Under the pieces are notes generated by a model. It had not been told where the DNA came from and did not search any database. It saw nothing but the letters and a program-made list of their open reading frames with translations. A DNA stretch of 64,000 bases from Paramacrobiotus metropolitanus (Eukaryota > Tardigrada > Eutardigrada > Parachela > Macrobiotidae). Position numbers and translations under genes: made by a program. The stretch lies in the NCBI RefSeq assembly GCF_019649055.1, contig NW_026570306.1:372001-436000 (forward strand), written 5' to 3'. Below, piece by piece: positions 1-13,700 of the stretch (positions are counted from its first letter, which is position 1; each line of letters opens with the position of its first letter).

Positions 1-2129
1 CTGCGAAATAACATACACCACCTTACTGCCATTGAGGATCAGATCGTCGCCGTGTTGGCGCGCGGTTGTGGATAGGGACGCCGCGTCACTCCCGCTTCCC
101 GGCTCGGTTAAACAGTACGAGGCCACCTGCTCCATGGCCGCCAGGCCGGGAATCCACTGTTTCCGGTGGGCATCGCTGCCGAACTGCGATATCATCCACA
201 CGCACATACTATAGAAACACATTATAGAAACACATTGTAAGAAAATAAACACTGAATAAAAAATTTTGCTTTTAAGATGAAGAAAAAGCTGCGCATAAGA
301 AAACTTTACATATACGCCGTTTTAATGTGATAATACAAAAATAAATCAGGAAATATGTATTTAGTAATATTAAAACAGGAAAGTTATTTTTCGGGGTTTA
401 GTAAGATAATTACGGATTCTCACACTAATTTCTAAACCCCACTAAACCGGAATAAAATTCCATAAAAACAATGAACAGATTAAAAACAGGATCAATGCCC
501 GGGATTTTATTAGCCGCAAAAATCGCTAAGAAAAGATTAATCGACCGAGGTAGCCACGAAGTAAAACAACTGCGAGCACAACCTTCATTCACAATTTCGT
601 TAAACGCATCTGATGTAATCTGCGCGTTGAAAATTTTAAAAAATTTGACGAATGTTCTCTAATAAAAATTAACGATGGCGGACATGCGACGCACTTGTGG
701 ATGCTGAGATACGCTGTCGTGCTGACGCAGCCCTGGGCCAGTGCTTCGAAAATGACACTGGCATCTTCCCGCGTTAATCCCGTCCCGCCGTGCTCACTGG
801 GCACGTACACCGCTGCGAATCCCAGTTGAGCGGCTTTCTGCAACGTCTCCACGGGGAAATATTCCTACGGAAAAGCAGCTTCACAATTAATTAGACGAAA
901 GTCAATTTCCTAGCTTATCTTATAATTTCTCACAAATAAACTGCTGCTTTTCGTACTGTACAGGTTTTTTTTAAAAACACATATTTAAATATTTTCAGTG
1001 AGCCCCATTACTTTCACAACCGAAACGCGGGCTGGAAATCTCAGTCGCAGATCCACTTAATATAATTTGCTATTAACTAATGTAGTGACGTAGAACAAGG
1101 GCACAATTCTGATGAACGTAATATTCACAGCTGAACTCTATTAAAAATGCATTCATTCGTTATTCATCTTGCTTTATTAATCCACATATTGTATAACTCC
1201 AACTTTTTTAATTTGAACAATTCGAAATGCAGTTTAAAATTCTAGAAGCTGCGCTTTTTCATCACATTAAATATTTTTCACATCATTTTATTTAAAGGGC
1301 AGAACGTTAATTTCAATGTTTCGAATTTTCTTTCCAGCTTGTTCTTCAAATTTCAGTTTCGATGTTGAGCTGCACTCATTAGACTATTATTCACCGCATT
1401 TCCGACAAAAATCCACGGACTTATTCTTAACTGAGAAATTCCGGCAATCTGATACCGGTTAATTATTAATACGGTAAAACAAGTGGAATACGCAAATCCT
1501 GGTGTTTTCACTTTTCAGTAATATGTTCGATCAAAATCGCTAATATAACCTTATCCTAGAATATAAGCGCAATGTAAACGTAGATCGAACGAAACAGTAT
1601 GCAGTACGCAAACAACAAATTTTCCCATAAAAGCGATCCAGTAATCTGTAATAAACCAACTTCCGGTACATACCTCTTCATCCCATTTCAGCATATACGG
1701 AGCCATTTCTTCCTTAGCGAATTTCAGTGCCGTTTCCTGTATCTGCGTCTGCATTTCGTCCAAACCGTTAGCGGCTGCAAAATTACAGAGAACAAAATTA
1801 TAAAATAAAATATTACAAAACTGTCCAATAAAACAATAAAGTCAATAATAAATCAAGCTGCTTATTGGCATAAATATTGGGAAATAATTATGGAATCAGT
1901 GAAATCAATTCCAACTCACCATTACCTCAGTAAATTCTACAACGATTCAAATTTTGCAAATTCCAAAACATGCAACGAAAATGAGCAGGTGCGTGATTTT
2001 CTTACGATTTATGGAGAGATTGCGTTTTTGAGTGAGAAAGCTCGGCGACCAGCGCTGAGCCGAGATTCGGCAGTCGTTCCATGCCGCCAGACGCAGCGCC
2101 GTTCTCCACACGCCAAACGGCATGGACAT
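1..2129 (-). CDS. ACAD8: Isobutyryl-CoA dehydrogenase ACAD8, mitochondrial, 5' part (four exons; continues off the left edge)
   Basis: Acyl-CoA dehydrogenase of valine breakdown, a FAD-dependent mitochondrial matrix enzyme that oxidises isobutyryl-CoA. Exons on the minus strand are 2006-2129, 1674-1774, 695-864 and 22-208; the gene runs off the window. Exon 1 starts at the ATG ending at 2129 (a second ATG lies two codons on) and encodes a basic, serine-containing, acid-poor leader typical of a mitochondrial transit peptide. Phases close across all three introns. ACAD8 hallmarks are visible: [33 protein letters not shown], then [10 protein letters not shown] and the FAD/substrate segment [17 protein letters not shown] followed by LNGSK. 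This order and wording fit ACAD8 better than other ACADs. The catalytic glutamate lies in the part outside the window. Its promoter is shared divergently with the Y-box gene. Confidence 0.93.
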
Positions 2130-3309
2130 GATGGAAGCAGTTTCAAAATCACAAAACAATATTAAAATGCGGATCCAGGCCAATGATAACTCACAAATTC
2201 AGTACGAGTACGTGACCAAAATCATCCAATTTCGAAAATCCAGCAACGAAGCTTGACACGATCTGAAGAGTAAATCAGTGCAACGGATGCACTGCCACAG
2301 GATCTGTCTGCCGATAAAAACTCTTAAAACTCTGGCTGAAATTAGGGTAAAATCAAGGATAAAAGAATCAATCAATGATAAAATGGCACCGGGATAAATG
2401 GAAGAAGAACGTCGGGAATAAAAACTTGGCAAAGGCGCAATGAAGCAAAATCAGTGCCTCGGCTGGAATAAACATGATTAATTCAAGACGCAGGCCGCAA
2501 TCAGCTGTTGGCGGCTGTACAACGGTACAGAAGGCGGGCGCTGTTTCTGGGGACAGATCGAAATTTCAGCTGGTCTGCACAATTTATTCACGAAATTTTT
2601 CTGTTTTCCGTTTTTTAGAGACATTATTTTGCTTCCAGAATATTAAAGACAAATTTTAATTCTATTGTTTTTAAGAATCTTTGGAGTTTGGAAAAACCAA
2701 GCAAAATGAATTTGCGACGAAGAAAGCTTAAATGGTAAAAACCAAAAGCGTTTGCAGCGCCCTCTACATCAGCTTGAAAAACACCGAACCGGGAAGTTTG
2801 ACAGGTGACATGTTTTAGTCGAATATCAGGTGTACAGGCGCTTTAATTTCCGATTTTCTTGCGGAAATCCTGAGAAATAATAAAAGTAAACTTCTGTAAA
2901 ATAAATTATTTAGCAAAGAGGAAGCAGCTTTAAAAAAGTTATTTGATTTTGTTGCAGAATCAACATTTAAAGCAGAAATGAAAGCGCAAAAGAAAGAGCT
3001 AAAAATATCGCAAGATAATTCTCTGCGCTCGGCCAAACGTTCCCTGTACCACCGCTGCTTGTGGTTGCGGCTGACACATTTTGCAGTCAAGGAAACGAAA
3101 TTCAGTCGAGGAAAAAGGAAAGATCAGAAAAACAACCATCCAAACAGCGGACGACAAGAACATCGTCACAAGTACCATCCAGTTTTTACCAACTAACATC
3201 ACCATCCATCTGTGTGCCACATTGGGTCATCCTGGAGATCTGTGGCTGATTTATACCCGTGTGTGTGTTATTGCCATCCTAATCACCACCGTGAGCAGAA
3301 GATATAATA
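2130..3309. promoter_or_regulatory. Divergent intergenic region between ACAD8 and the Y-box gene
   Basis: About 1.2 kb separates the ACAD8 start codon (minus) from the Y-box start codon (plus), so it must hold both 5' UTRs and promoters. No convincing gene was found here. No clear TATA box was assigned to either side. This is inferred from gene layout only. Confidence 0.55.
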
Positions 3310-6300
3310 ATGGCTGAGACGCAAGTGCAGGACGATCCCAACCAACCCGGGCAGGTTCCTCAGAAGAAATGCGTGGGTAAGTCCCGTTTCTCCGCGGTTT
3401 ATCCAATGAATTCCTATGTAGAAATGAATTTTTAATATTTCGGTAATAGTTGCCGTCTGTAAAAGGATAAATGAAACATCTTTTCATTGTTGAAAACAGT
3501 TAGACCTGGTAACGGCGAAGTTCTCCGGAAATTTAAAATTTTATTTATCTTTTCCAATTATTACGGCTTATTCTTCAACTTTCTCGCTCATTTCTGGTGA
3601 GTAAAAAATGAGCAGTTATTTGATTTATTTTTATTTCGAAATAAGCACCGGTGTGGATTTCAAAGTAAATAACAATTAAATTTGTCCAGGTTTTTGATTT
3701 TTCACTTCAATAAGAATTATTTATTATTAGTCCGCTTTTCGCTTTCATTTTTTGGATTTTGCACCTTGAAGCTTAATTGTTTATGATGTTTTCGTTACGG
3801 TGGAAAATTTCTTGTGAAAAATTGTAATAGCACCGCATCGCTGAAATTTTGGCGGGTAAAGTGTAAACCGAGTGAAATGCGAAAAAGTTGAAAGTTCGGT
3901 GATTTCGTAATCACTGCTGTGCTGCGCCAAAAGTGAAAGTCCCGTTATGAGTGAGCTGCATATGAGTGTGCGCGCAACAGCGGCATCCCTGTTAGCCTAT
4001 GGGAAATGAGTAGGTGTCCACTTGAGTTTTGGCATCTTATGCGCCGTAATTTGTGAGAAGTTTGGATTTAAGTGTGCTTTTTTAATTATCAGTCATTAGT
4101 ATGTTTGGTTTAACATGCTTTGCGCCTTTTCCACGAAAAATAAACGAAACAAAATTTGAACAGGTGGAAAGAATTTAGTGAGAACCGGTTTGAAATTATT
4201 AAGCCGGCAAAAATTTCAGAAAAAACATTTTTATTGCCTTTAAATCAGTTGTAATACATACATGGAAAGTCATAATACTTTCGTGAAATTTAATTAATTT
4301 TGGAAGGTTGTGAAATCTGAATTTTTCTGGAATTGATCTGCAGCGTTAGAGGAGGGATTTTCTTTTGAAAAGCGTGAAGGCAGGAAATGACAGGCCAGCT
4401 GAAGGTGAATGCGCACAGAGAGAGAGAGAGAAGGGGGCACAGGCAAACGTGGCTGATTTGGTTGTGATGCGTTGGAGGTGTATTGAACTGGTTTCTCCAC
4501 TTTGTGCGGCGCCTGCGCGCCTCTCTCGCGCTTAGCTCACGATTCTGCTGCCTCTTGTGGCGGTGTGGTTTATTTAGATTTGATCGGCTGGCCTGGAATA
4601 ATAACGGCGCAAGTCATCTTCTGCTCATAAGGCAGTCAACTGTTGTGTATTTATAGTTTTCTAGGTTGACTAATAAATTTTCGTTTAACGACATTTGACG
4701 AAACTACCATTTACGAAGCCGATAAAATCGAATGAAAGAAAATATAAAAATTATAAGTTGTTGGCCATTTTGAATTTTTACTCATTACTTATTGCAGTAT
4801 AGTTTTTTCGCTGTTTTCCAGTCCGTTTATTTCTAAATAATTATTTTTAATCGTCTCAGTTTTGAATAATGTTTTCTCGGTTTTCATCGAATTTTCTACT
4901 GGAAAGCAAGGCTGAGCATGATATAGAAAAATTCCCACCGGATACGGCAAAATTACAATTTAATTGTACGCTCGTAACAATTTTCATTTTGATCTTGTTT
5001 TTGTGAAATATTAAAGTGAAAACAGTGCTCGCATAACCCGGTGTTTATGGGTGCCTGGAAAATGCTGATTACGTATTTACCGGCGTTTTATGTGGCCTGT
5101 GGCAGATATTACATAATGAAATGGTTTGATGTAGCGACTTTATGATTAGGCTATCAAGGGTCTTGTTTGATGGTATCAGCAATAATTACTGCCGCAGCGC
5201 TCTTGAACTTTCCAGACACCACATGCGTGTGTGTGCAGGTTTCGGCAGGGGTTATGCAGTAGCTTCGTGTTTTGCGAAAAAAACCGGTGTGAAAATGCAT
5301 TATGACGTCGAGGATTTGTGAGCTGGCGTTGTTTGCGGTTCGTGCGGTACCTCGCTGTAGAAGGCGGCATTTACGATGACAATTCGTAGTGTGATGGCTT
5401 ACTTGAACGGTTGAACCGATAGATTCAATGTACAAAATGTACCTTGTTGTATTCGTAACTTGTGAAGTTTGTTTTGTAATTCGCTGTTTAAAATCTTTTT
5501 CTTATTTGTAAACCGACAAAACAAGGACAACTTTGCTATTCGAAAATTCTTAATAATAATTATTAATTTCCTTTCCCATACAAGAAGGAAATCCTTTTCC
5601 CTTCTCATACAAGATATTGGGCAACTTATTAAACGACATGTTCACTACTTTATTCCTCCGTTCGTTATACTGACTGGTGTTTGTTTGTTGTTCTGCAGCC
5701 ACCAAGGTTACCGGTACCGTGAAATGGTTCAACGTGAAGAGCGGTTATGGATTCATCAATCGGTAAGGAATCTGAAATGGTCAGGGGAAAAAACAGAAAG
5801 AATAATGATGCTTGGTTGCATTGCAGTGACGACACCAAGGAAGACATCTTTGTCCATCAGTCAGCGATCATTAAGAACAATCCCGAGAAATATCTGCGCA
5901 GTGTCGGCGACGGCGAAGCCGTGGAATTCGATGTCGTCGAAGGCGACAAGGTGAACAAATTAAATTTAAAACTATTATAAAATTATTTTGCTTTTCGCAC
6001 CCCGTGCGTTTATTTGTGGCTACGAAATGGACTTGACTGTTTCCGCAAAATTAATTTTAAAAACTTATGACTTACGGGGCATGAATTTGAAAGCTTGTTG
6101 AAGAAAAATTAAAAGATTTATAGCGAAATGAGAGATAGTTAATCGACTTTGGCTGTAACAATGCGAGGCATTTCGGCGGAAGCGTTTAAACGATTTTGTT
6201 TTTACCGTGAACAGGGCCTGGAAGCGGCCAACGTGACCGGGCCGAACGGACAGGCCGTGCAGGGCAGCCCGTATGCGACGGGCCGCGGACGTGGTCGTGG

Positions 6301-7558
6301 ACGGGGCCGACGCGGCTATCGCAGCCGGGGATACCGTGGCGGCGGCGGCTACGGAGGATACCGTGGTGGTGTAAGCGCGGCAGAGTGTTTTTGTTATTCT
6401 TCGATTTTTTTATCTCGTGGTATTGATTTTTATTTTTAATATCATATTATAATTTTGGAGCAGCCAACACCTTTTTAAATGAATATAATTTATCCGACTG
6501 TTAAACATTGTTTTTCTGGTTGATTTTGGAAATTTTAGCTTTTATTTTGTTGAATTTTGATGAGATGAGTGTTAAGAGTATTGTCTTGTATTGCAGTATG
6601 CAGGCGGCTATGACGAGCAGGTCGTGTATGATGAGCAGGCCGGCGACGGGCAGCACGTCGTGGAGGGCTATCGTCCGCGGGGTCGCGGCGGCTATCGTGG
6701 CGGTTACCGGGGCGGATACGGGTACGGTGCCACGTATGCGCCGCGCGGCCGTGGCGGCTACGCCGGCGATGTGGAGGGCGGGTACACCCGGGTCGCGGGC
6801 GATTATGTAAGGACTCCATACATATCCCGTCAATTGGCAGTGGCTGTCATTGTCAGTTACATCGCGTGTTTTGGGTATTTAGGCAGAGAACGGTGGCGGG
6901 TACGTGCCACGCGGCCGCGGTGGCTACCGCGGGCGGGGACGTGGCTATCGTCGCGGCAGCGGTCTGAACGGTGGCGATAGTGGCGGTGAGGAGCTGGTGG
7001 AGGCCGCCGTGGCCTACGACGAGCAGGGACAGGTGGTCGGCGGCGGCGCCGGCTATCCCCGACGGGGACCGCGTCGGGGCCGCTCGTTCTCGCGGGGACG
7101 GGGCCGCGGAGCCAATAAGAGCGGCGTAAGTGTCGTACGTTTTTGAAATTGTTGTATCGTTTTTGTAGAATGATTTACATTTGCACCACAGACAAATTTT
7201 ATCAAAAATCTGAAGTATTTTCCAGTTTGTTTTAATAATTCTAGCCAGCGGTATTCTGAAAATATTGGCAACAAATATCAAATAAAAGCTTTATGTGATA
7301 GCCAGAATTAATTTATTATAAAAGCAAAATATTTGTACAATTAATCTAAAATATTTCTTGGGGAAATTCGTATTTTAATCAATTTTCTTGTGGTTTTATC
7401 GAGGATGACATGCTGCGAAAATTAAAAGTTTTATTTTTGTTTGCTTTGTGTTTGATTCATTTATTTACCGGTATGTTCTTTCTGCGCAGGATGAGTCCGG
7501 AGCCGGCGAAGGACAAGCTGGCAGCGACAGCCAGACCGAACAGCAACAGAACTGGTAA
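3310..7558 (+). CDS. Y-box / cold-shock domain RNA-binding protein with RG/RGG-rich tail (YBX/Yps family)
   Basis: Single-strand nucleic-acid binding protein that packages mRNA and controls translation and stability. Seven coding exons: 3310-3376, 5699-5762, 5827-5950, 6215-6370, 6597-6806, 6883-7125 and 7490-7558 (933 nt, 310 aa, phases close). The cold-shock domain sits near residues 24-90, with the RNP1-type GYGFIN and RNP2-type DIFVHQ motifs. The usual post-domain [12 protein letters not shown] follows. The rest is an arginine/glycine/tyrosine-rich tail with many RGRG, YRGG and PRGRGG blocks and acidic YDEQ spacers. Vertebrate YBX proteins have alternating basic and acidic clusters, whereas invertebrate orthologues often have RGG-type tails like this. 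The stop is TAA after a terminal asparagine-tryptophan. The same TGGTAA could act as a splice donor, so an alternative C-terminus is possible. Intron 1 is long (2.3 kb). Confidence 0.93.
3377..5698 (+). other. Intron 1 of the Y-box gene
   Basis: A 2.3 kb AT-rich intron bounded by a strong donor (GTAAGT at 3377) and the acceptor TTCTGCAG ending at 5698. It contains a short GA microsatellite at about 4416-4431. No coding exon was recognised inside it. Confidence 0.8.
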
Positions 7559-8440
7559 ATGGAACACACACTACTCGTCTGTCATTCTCTGTCTTCTATC
7601 TCTCCTTTCCGCACTATCCTGTTACGCGAACGTTGCTACTAACTAACCGACAAATCATCTGACATGTGTCTCTATCTGTTCCCTAATTCTATCTTTCTCG
7701 TATATCTGTCTCTGTTTTCGAATTATGGACGAGATCGCAGCCGAAAACGCGAACTGTTGGCAAATTTTGCGTGTGTGTTTTTATCAGAAACCGACCATCA
7801 AGATAAACAGCGTCATCAGTGTGTTTTTGATCATCCAACTTTAATCGTCATCTACTTTTCCCGCGCTGGCCATCCTGTGTACTGTTTTAAATTAAAAGCG
7901 AATTTTCATCCCAAAATACACCTGTTTGTGCTATGTTTTTTTTCGAGCAAGATTCACCATCCGTTATAATATCGTGTGTGCTAATAATGTGGATGGGGCG
8001 ACCACGTCACGACCCGATTTTTAATTATTCGGTGGATTGTTCCCGCGTTTTCTTTTGTCGTTACTCTATTTCCTTCGTGTGCCGGCTTCATCCTGTGCAT
8101 TATCCATCGCGGCGTGTTTTTGAATAATTTCCTTTGCGGAAGCCTGGAATGGAGAGCGTTGTCATCATTTGTGCTGGCCACCGGGCTGACTACATGCGGA
8201 TTGCGTTGGGCGTGTGGTTGGCTTGGTGCGCTGCGATTTTTTTGCGGTCATCCTTGTTCTATCTCGTTTCTCTTTGTAATTTGGTAGTAGTGCTCTGCGG
8301 TTGTTTTTGGTGGTTATCTCCTATTATAATGTTGGTTTTTGTCGCGCGTTGTGTTTTTTTTGTTTGTGGGAAATGCCTGGCGGGGTTTGTTTCGCATGCT
8401 GGATTGCGTACAGTGTGAAATAAAGTCTGCCAAACACAAA
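7559..8440 (+). other. Probable 3' UTR of the Y-box gene with polyadenylation signal
   Basis: T/C-rich non-coding sequence follows the Y-box stop codon. The first plain AATAAA downstream is at 8419-8424, so an approximately 0.88 kb 3' UTR is likely. The open frames here carry no recognisable protein features. Confidence 0.5.
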
Positions 8441-8949
8441 ATTAATGTGAATATGAAACAACAATTCGTATAATTCGTAATAATTCGTTTTTGTACTTCA
8501 CATTGAGTTGCTCAAATCAAATTATAACAAATTCGTCGACGGTTCAATAAATTTTCGAAAAAGAACAGCGAATTATTAAGAGAAATTTAAAAAAAAAATT
8601 TCTTGAAAATTTCTCTGATTTGTTTGCATTTTTGTCGTGCTGATTTACGAGTGTAAAAGTTTATTTTACAAGCTACTGAAAATATTAGTTTTGCATTGCT
8701 GTATAAATCCGCAGTATTTATTTCAATTTTTTAATCGAAATTTAGCTGTCCCAGTACAGCCAATTTTGCCACTTCACACTTCCAGCTTTTTGTAAAATGT
8801 AAAGCGAAAAGCAGCAATTTTAGAATCATTTTCCTCGTTTAGATTCTACTGTATTGATCTTACACACTTTAGCAACAATTTGATCGATTGTCTCGAATAA
8901 ACGGAACAGAAGTGTTACGTACAGAACAGCGCAAAAGCGAAGTACATGT

Positions 8950-9220
8950 ATAGCATGGTTTTGCTTCTGTCGTGCTGGCCGACCGCCCCGCGCACGGGCC
9001 TACGTGGTCTACTGCTATAACGCGTACCACGTGCTACGCTGCCTACGCATTGACTCATCCGTGCAGTGAGAGCGAGGCTCAGCGAGCGACCCACGGCGAC
9101 GGCAGCAGAAAATCGATGCTGCAGTGCACAGCAGTTTTCGGTTCTTCCAACTTTTTTCTCCACAGTCATTTTTTCCCATAAAAACTGGCACCGATTTAAA
9201 AATCCCCCGAGACTCTTCAG
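8950..9220 (+). other. Probable 5' non-coding exon of CTCF
   Basis: A GC-rich island in an AT-rich neighbourhood ends at 9220 with the strong donor GTAAGAG. The first coding CTCF exon begins after an acceptor (TTTGCAG ending near 10669), which implies an upstream untranslated exon. The left boundary (TSS) is not visible and is approximate. The intron would be 9221-10669. Confidence 0.5.
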
Positions 9221-10716
9221 GTAAGAGATTTATTCGATGTGTTTCTGGGGTTTCCTTACGCCGGTGAGGAACACGGCGTGACAAAAGTTGTCGGGGCCAA
9301 ACTTTGGATGAGCACAAGCGCCACCAAACCATGCGCAGTGCAGCAGTGTGGAAAGGACTAACGTGGCGCCAGCTATGCTGACAAACTGCACGCTTCTGTC
9401 GTCTCACGATGTATATCCACTGACCAGCGGTTGTTAGCCACGAAATTCATAGCGGCCGTTGTTTTTTCGGATAAGTTATTAGAAAATTGTATAATTTATG
9501 GTCGGTGAGATTTTTTTTATCAGGATGGGAGAAGCGCGTTTACACAGTATAAAGGCTTGGTTTTCGATATTAGGCAGTAACATGAACGAACGGGGTTTAG
9601 TGGTTCGTAGTCCGAGGAGGTACAAAAACCGGAATTTTGTTGTAGTTTACTGGTAATCGTGTTTTTCGTCATTTTAATGAGAAAGTTAAAGTGTGAATAA
9701 GGTACAACACCAGCGGCAGGCTGGGGAAGCTTTGTCCCATGCTCCCGTGGCGTGGCGAGCTGAGGCGCTGCGTTGGGAAATTTGCTGGGATGTTGGCTTC
9801 ACAAGCTTGGGAAGTTTGTGAAGTATCTCGAAACTGATAGAGAATTTGATTTATTTTGTTTAATCAGTAGCTCTTCGAACGAATACATGGAATTTACGAA
9901 GAATTCGAGAAAGTCAACACTCAACAGTACATATAAACACGGATATCGTGGCTATTTTCCCCAGATTTAATCTGTAAAACCTCGTAAACCCTGCTTTAAT
10001 AGTCGTACGCGCAAGGCGCAGCTGTCTACGGGAATCAGCTGGCAGCAACGCAAGCTTATTTTTTAAGCGTGCAGTTTATGTGAAATCTTGAATCTCTATC
10101 CATTTAAAGCTATTCGTTAACGTGGATTATTTGTAAATTTTTCAAGTAGAAACCGAGATTCCCAGAAAAAATTCTGGCAAATCGCAAAGCGGTTTCTGAT
10201 ACTTTTACGAAAATATTTTACATTTCTAATTATTATCTTCGTGATTTTTGTGAAACTATTTTACATTTTCAAATATTATTTTAATGATTATTGTGCCACT
10301 ATTCACGTGATTTTATTTAACACATAATTCAGAGCGAATTTAATTATGATTTATGACGTGTTGTTTTCTAATTTTATCTTTAAAATAAGTTGCTTTTGGT
10401 AAGAAGTTGCTTTTTGAATTTTGAAATGATCATTAATGTTTTTTTTAAGTAAGTTATTATTTAGTTTGCCGCCGTATTGGTGCATTACTCTGTGCATGCT
10501 CTTTTGATAAAACGCACATTAAAAAGCCAAAGAAAAGAAACCATTAAAAAATTAAATCAAATGCGTTAGGAATGTTTTGAATTTGTGTTTCTTCGCACGT
10601 TAATATTTAAAAGTTGTTTAAAGCATTTTATATAATTTATTTAGCAGTATTTAATACGCTGTTTGCAGAATTGACCGCCCGCACTGGAAGTGACCCGGCC
10701 AGTTAACCCCCCCGCC

Positions 10717-13700
10717 ATGACCACCGCCATGGACTGCACCACCTCGGAGGTGCTGATCTCGCCGGACGACGAGGACGACACCGGCAGCGGCAACCTCTCG
10801 GCCGAGGTCTGCGAGGTGTCCGGCGAGCAGACCTTCCAGCACGTGGAGCTGCACATCGTGGAGACGGACGCCGAGGCCACCGAGCTGCGCAACAAGCTCC
10901 TCGCCGCGCCCGACCAGAACGTCCACCTCCTGGCCTGTGCCCGCGAACTGACCGTCCCCGGCATCGTGCCCACCCAGATGGACGCCATGGCCGGAAACAC
11001 GCCGCTTTTCACCTACGTCCTATCCACGGATTTCATGGGTGCGGCGCAGGAGATTGCCCGCTCGCTGATCGCCGAGGTGGAGACGGTGCCGGTGGAGGGC
11101 GCCGTGCCGGAGGACGACGCGGAGGGGACGGCCAGTGAGACGGTGGAGGGGGAGAGCGGTGGGACGCCGTTGGTGGCGCGGCGGGTGACGGCGCGCCGGC
11201 CGGGACAGGGCACGACGCACGGTAGGCGATGGGAAGAAGGTGTATAATTAAAATAAAAAATAAAAAAATATTATAAAAAATATAATTCAAAATATATGAA
11301 TAAATGTGAAGTTACAAAAATAAAATTATTAAACAGAAATTAATAGTTATTAATTATTAAGTTAAAAAATGAAGTGGTTAAATAAAAAATAAGTAAAAAT
11401 GTTAAACGGCTCTTCTTTATCGGGTTTGAACGGACAGGCTCAGTAATGCCTGTCAGTGGGGTTAACATTGTAGTGTGGTGGCTGTATGGCTTCGATCCGC
11501 TAGCATACGCTTTATTCAACTAAATAATACCCGTGCTAATTTTCTTGGTGTTTCATGACAGTACGAGTTTCTTGTAATTTTGTTTGCTGTTTTTTTTTAA
11601 AGTGATCAAAAGAGGAATAAATACGATTATAATAAAAAAAAACAAAAAAAGAATTTAAAATTTTTGTTCTAATAAACAGTAATAAATTTATCAGGTGATT
11701 GCTGTAGTTCTGAATTTTGTGCCGGTGTTTAGATTCGCATGCGGCGAATAAATCCGGTAAGGACGTGTATGAATTCCGCGACCAGCGCGCCGCCAGTCCG
11801 CCGGTCCCGCCCAAGAAGCTCCGCCCGCGCATGCTGGCCTCGCGGAAGCGGAAGGATCCGGCGGAGCGGCAGCAGGAGGAGGAGCGGAAGCGGCTGAAGA
11901 AGAAGGAAGTCCCGCCGGATGTCAAGTGTCTGTACTGTGATTATGCCTCCAATAAAGTATCTCCTCATCCGCCACATGCGCTGCCACTCGGACGAGTTAG
12001 TAGAATTTTTTATATAGTTTTTCAAAAGCGTATTGCCGTTTTTGTGATGAAATTCATTTGCGTGTCATCTGAATTCATAATGATTTCGAGAAAAATTGGG
12101 AATTATCTGAAAGGATGATTTTTGGGCAATTTAATTATGATTTTGTGATTTTCGTATTAGGACGGTTTTGGTTCGTTTTGCAGGCGACCGCACATGTGCC
12201 CCATCGACAAGTGTGGACGGGGATTTAAGACTACATCGTCGCTGCAGAATCATGTTAATGTAAGTGCAATGCTCACCGTATTACCTGGAAAAATAAAGGA
12301 TTTTTATTACTTTTTATAATAAAAACAAGCCCAGAAAATGTTTTAATTAAAAGTTTTAATTTTAATTTAATTTACATCTGTATTAATTTGTATTGTATTT
12401 AATTTGTATTTTAAATGTTTTAATTTTAATTTAATTTGTATTTTTCAAGTTTACAGGAATGCCGTAAATAAATGAGAATTAGCGGAAGTTTATCGTTTGT
12501 TCGGAGGGTTTTGAAACTTCTGGTTTTAATATTAACCTGCAATATTTTATCAATTTTCCCGAAAAATAATGCTAGCTTAGAAGAGATTTTTTCGCTTTAT
12601 GATTTTTCGCTTTGATTTGATATAATCGCAGCATTTTAGCAGCCGATCCCGGCTTGAATGAGCCATTGCACTACAATAATCTACTAAACAAGACATTATT
12701 CAGCGTAGCGGCTAAAATTTAATGATTATAGTTATTGCGTGTTTTCCGTACAGACGCACAGCGGTGTTAAGCCGCATATCTGCAAATTCGAGGGCTGTGG
12801 CGCCGGATTTACGACCAGCGGCGAACTGGTGCGGCACACGCGTTACAAACACACCCACGAAAAACCGCACAAATGCGTCCATCCCAACTGCGGCTACGAG
12901 AGTGTGGAGTTGAGTAAACTCAAACGGCATCTACGGAGCCATACCGGTAAAATACTGCGCTTTACAATCATTTATTGCCAGGAAATGTCAGTGATAATAA
13001 CGTTCAGGTTGTTACAGTGAAAGGAACAAGTTTAGTCGGGTTCAGTTCGCTATTAATTATATGCGATTTTTTCCAGGGGAACGGCCGTTCAAATGTGATC
13101 ACTGCGACTACGCCAGTCCGGATACGTACAAATTGAAACGGCATCTGCGTGTACACACTGGCGGTGAGTAAGAGGTTTTTAATCCACTAGACAAAAACAA
13201 TTTCCGAAACTTTTTAACGTTCGCTGACTGAAATTGCAAATTCTCTAAAAAAATTAAAGCATCGAAGTTTCTTTATTTGATTAGTTTGATACACGGCGTT
13301 TCTTAACGGTGATTCTTTACTTGAAGCCGTTGCACTACAATGCTCTGATATGTTCGTGTGTTTCTCCCGCTATATATTTATATTTTATGTGAAGAAAACT
13401 ATATCCGTGAATATTTGGAAAAGGCTATAATAATAATAATGTGAAAATAAGAATTTCGGAATATTTTAAACTTTTATTGGAATGCACAAAGTAACAGTAT
13501 AAGTGAAGCAGTTGAACAAGAAGAGACACGGTTTTTTTGTAGAAAAGCCATACATCTGCGAGATCTGCCAGCAGGGCTTCAGTCAGAGTAACAGCATGAA
13601 AGCCCACCGTCTGACGCATCTGTCCAAGCGGAACAAATTCGACTGCCACCTGTGCCCCACCCAGTGCGTCCGCCGCACCGATCTCAAGGCGCACATCCAG

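Noticed and set aside
6501-7281. Long minus-strand frames rich in Arg, Ala and Thr opposite the Y-box gene
   Set aside because: Shadow frames of the GC-rich RG-repeat exons; the plus strand has the conserved protein and splice sites.
10641-11290. Several minus-strand frames of 66-123 codons over the first CTCF exon
   Set aside because: GC-rich shadow frames; no family features, and the plus-strand exon is in phase with the zinc fingers.
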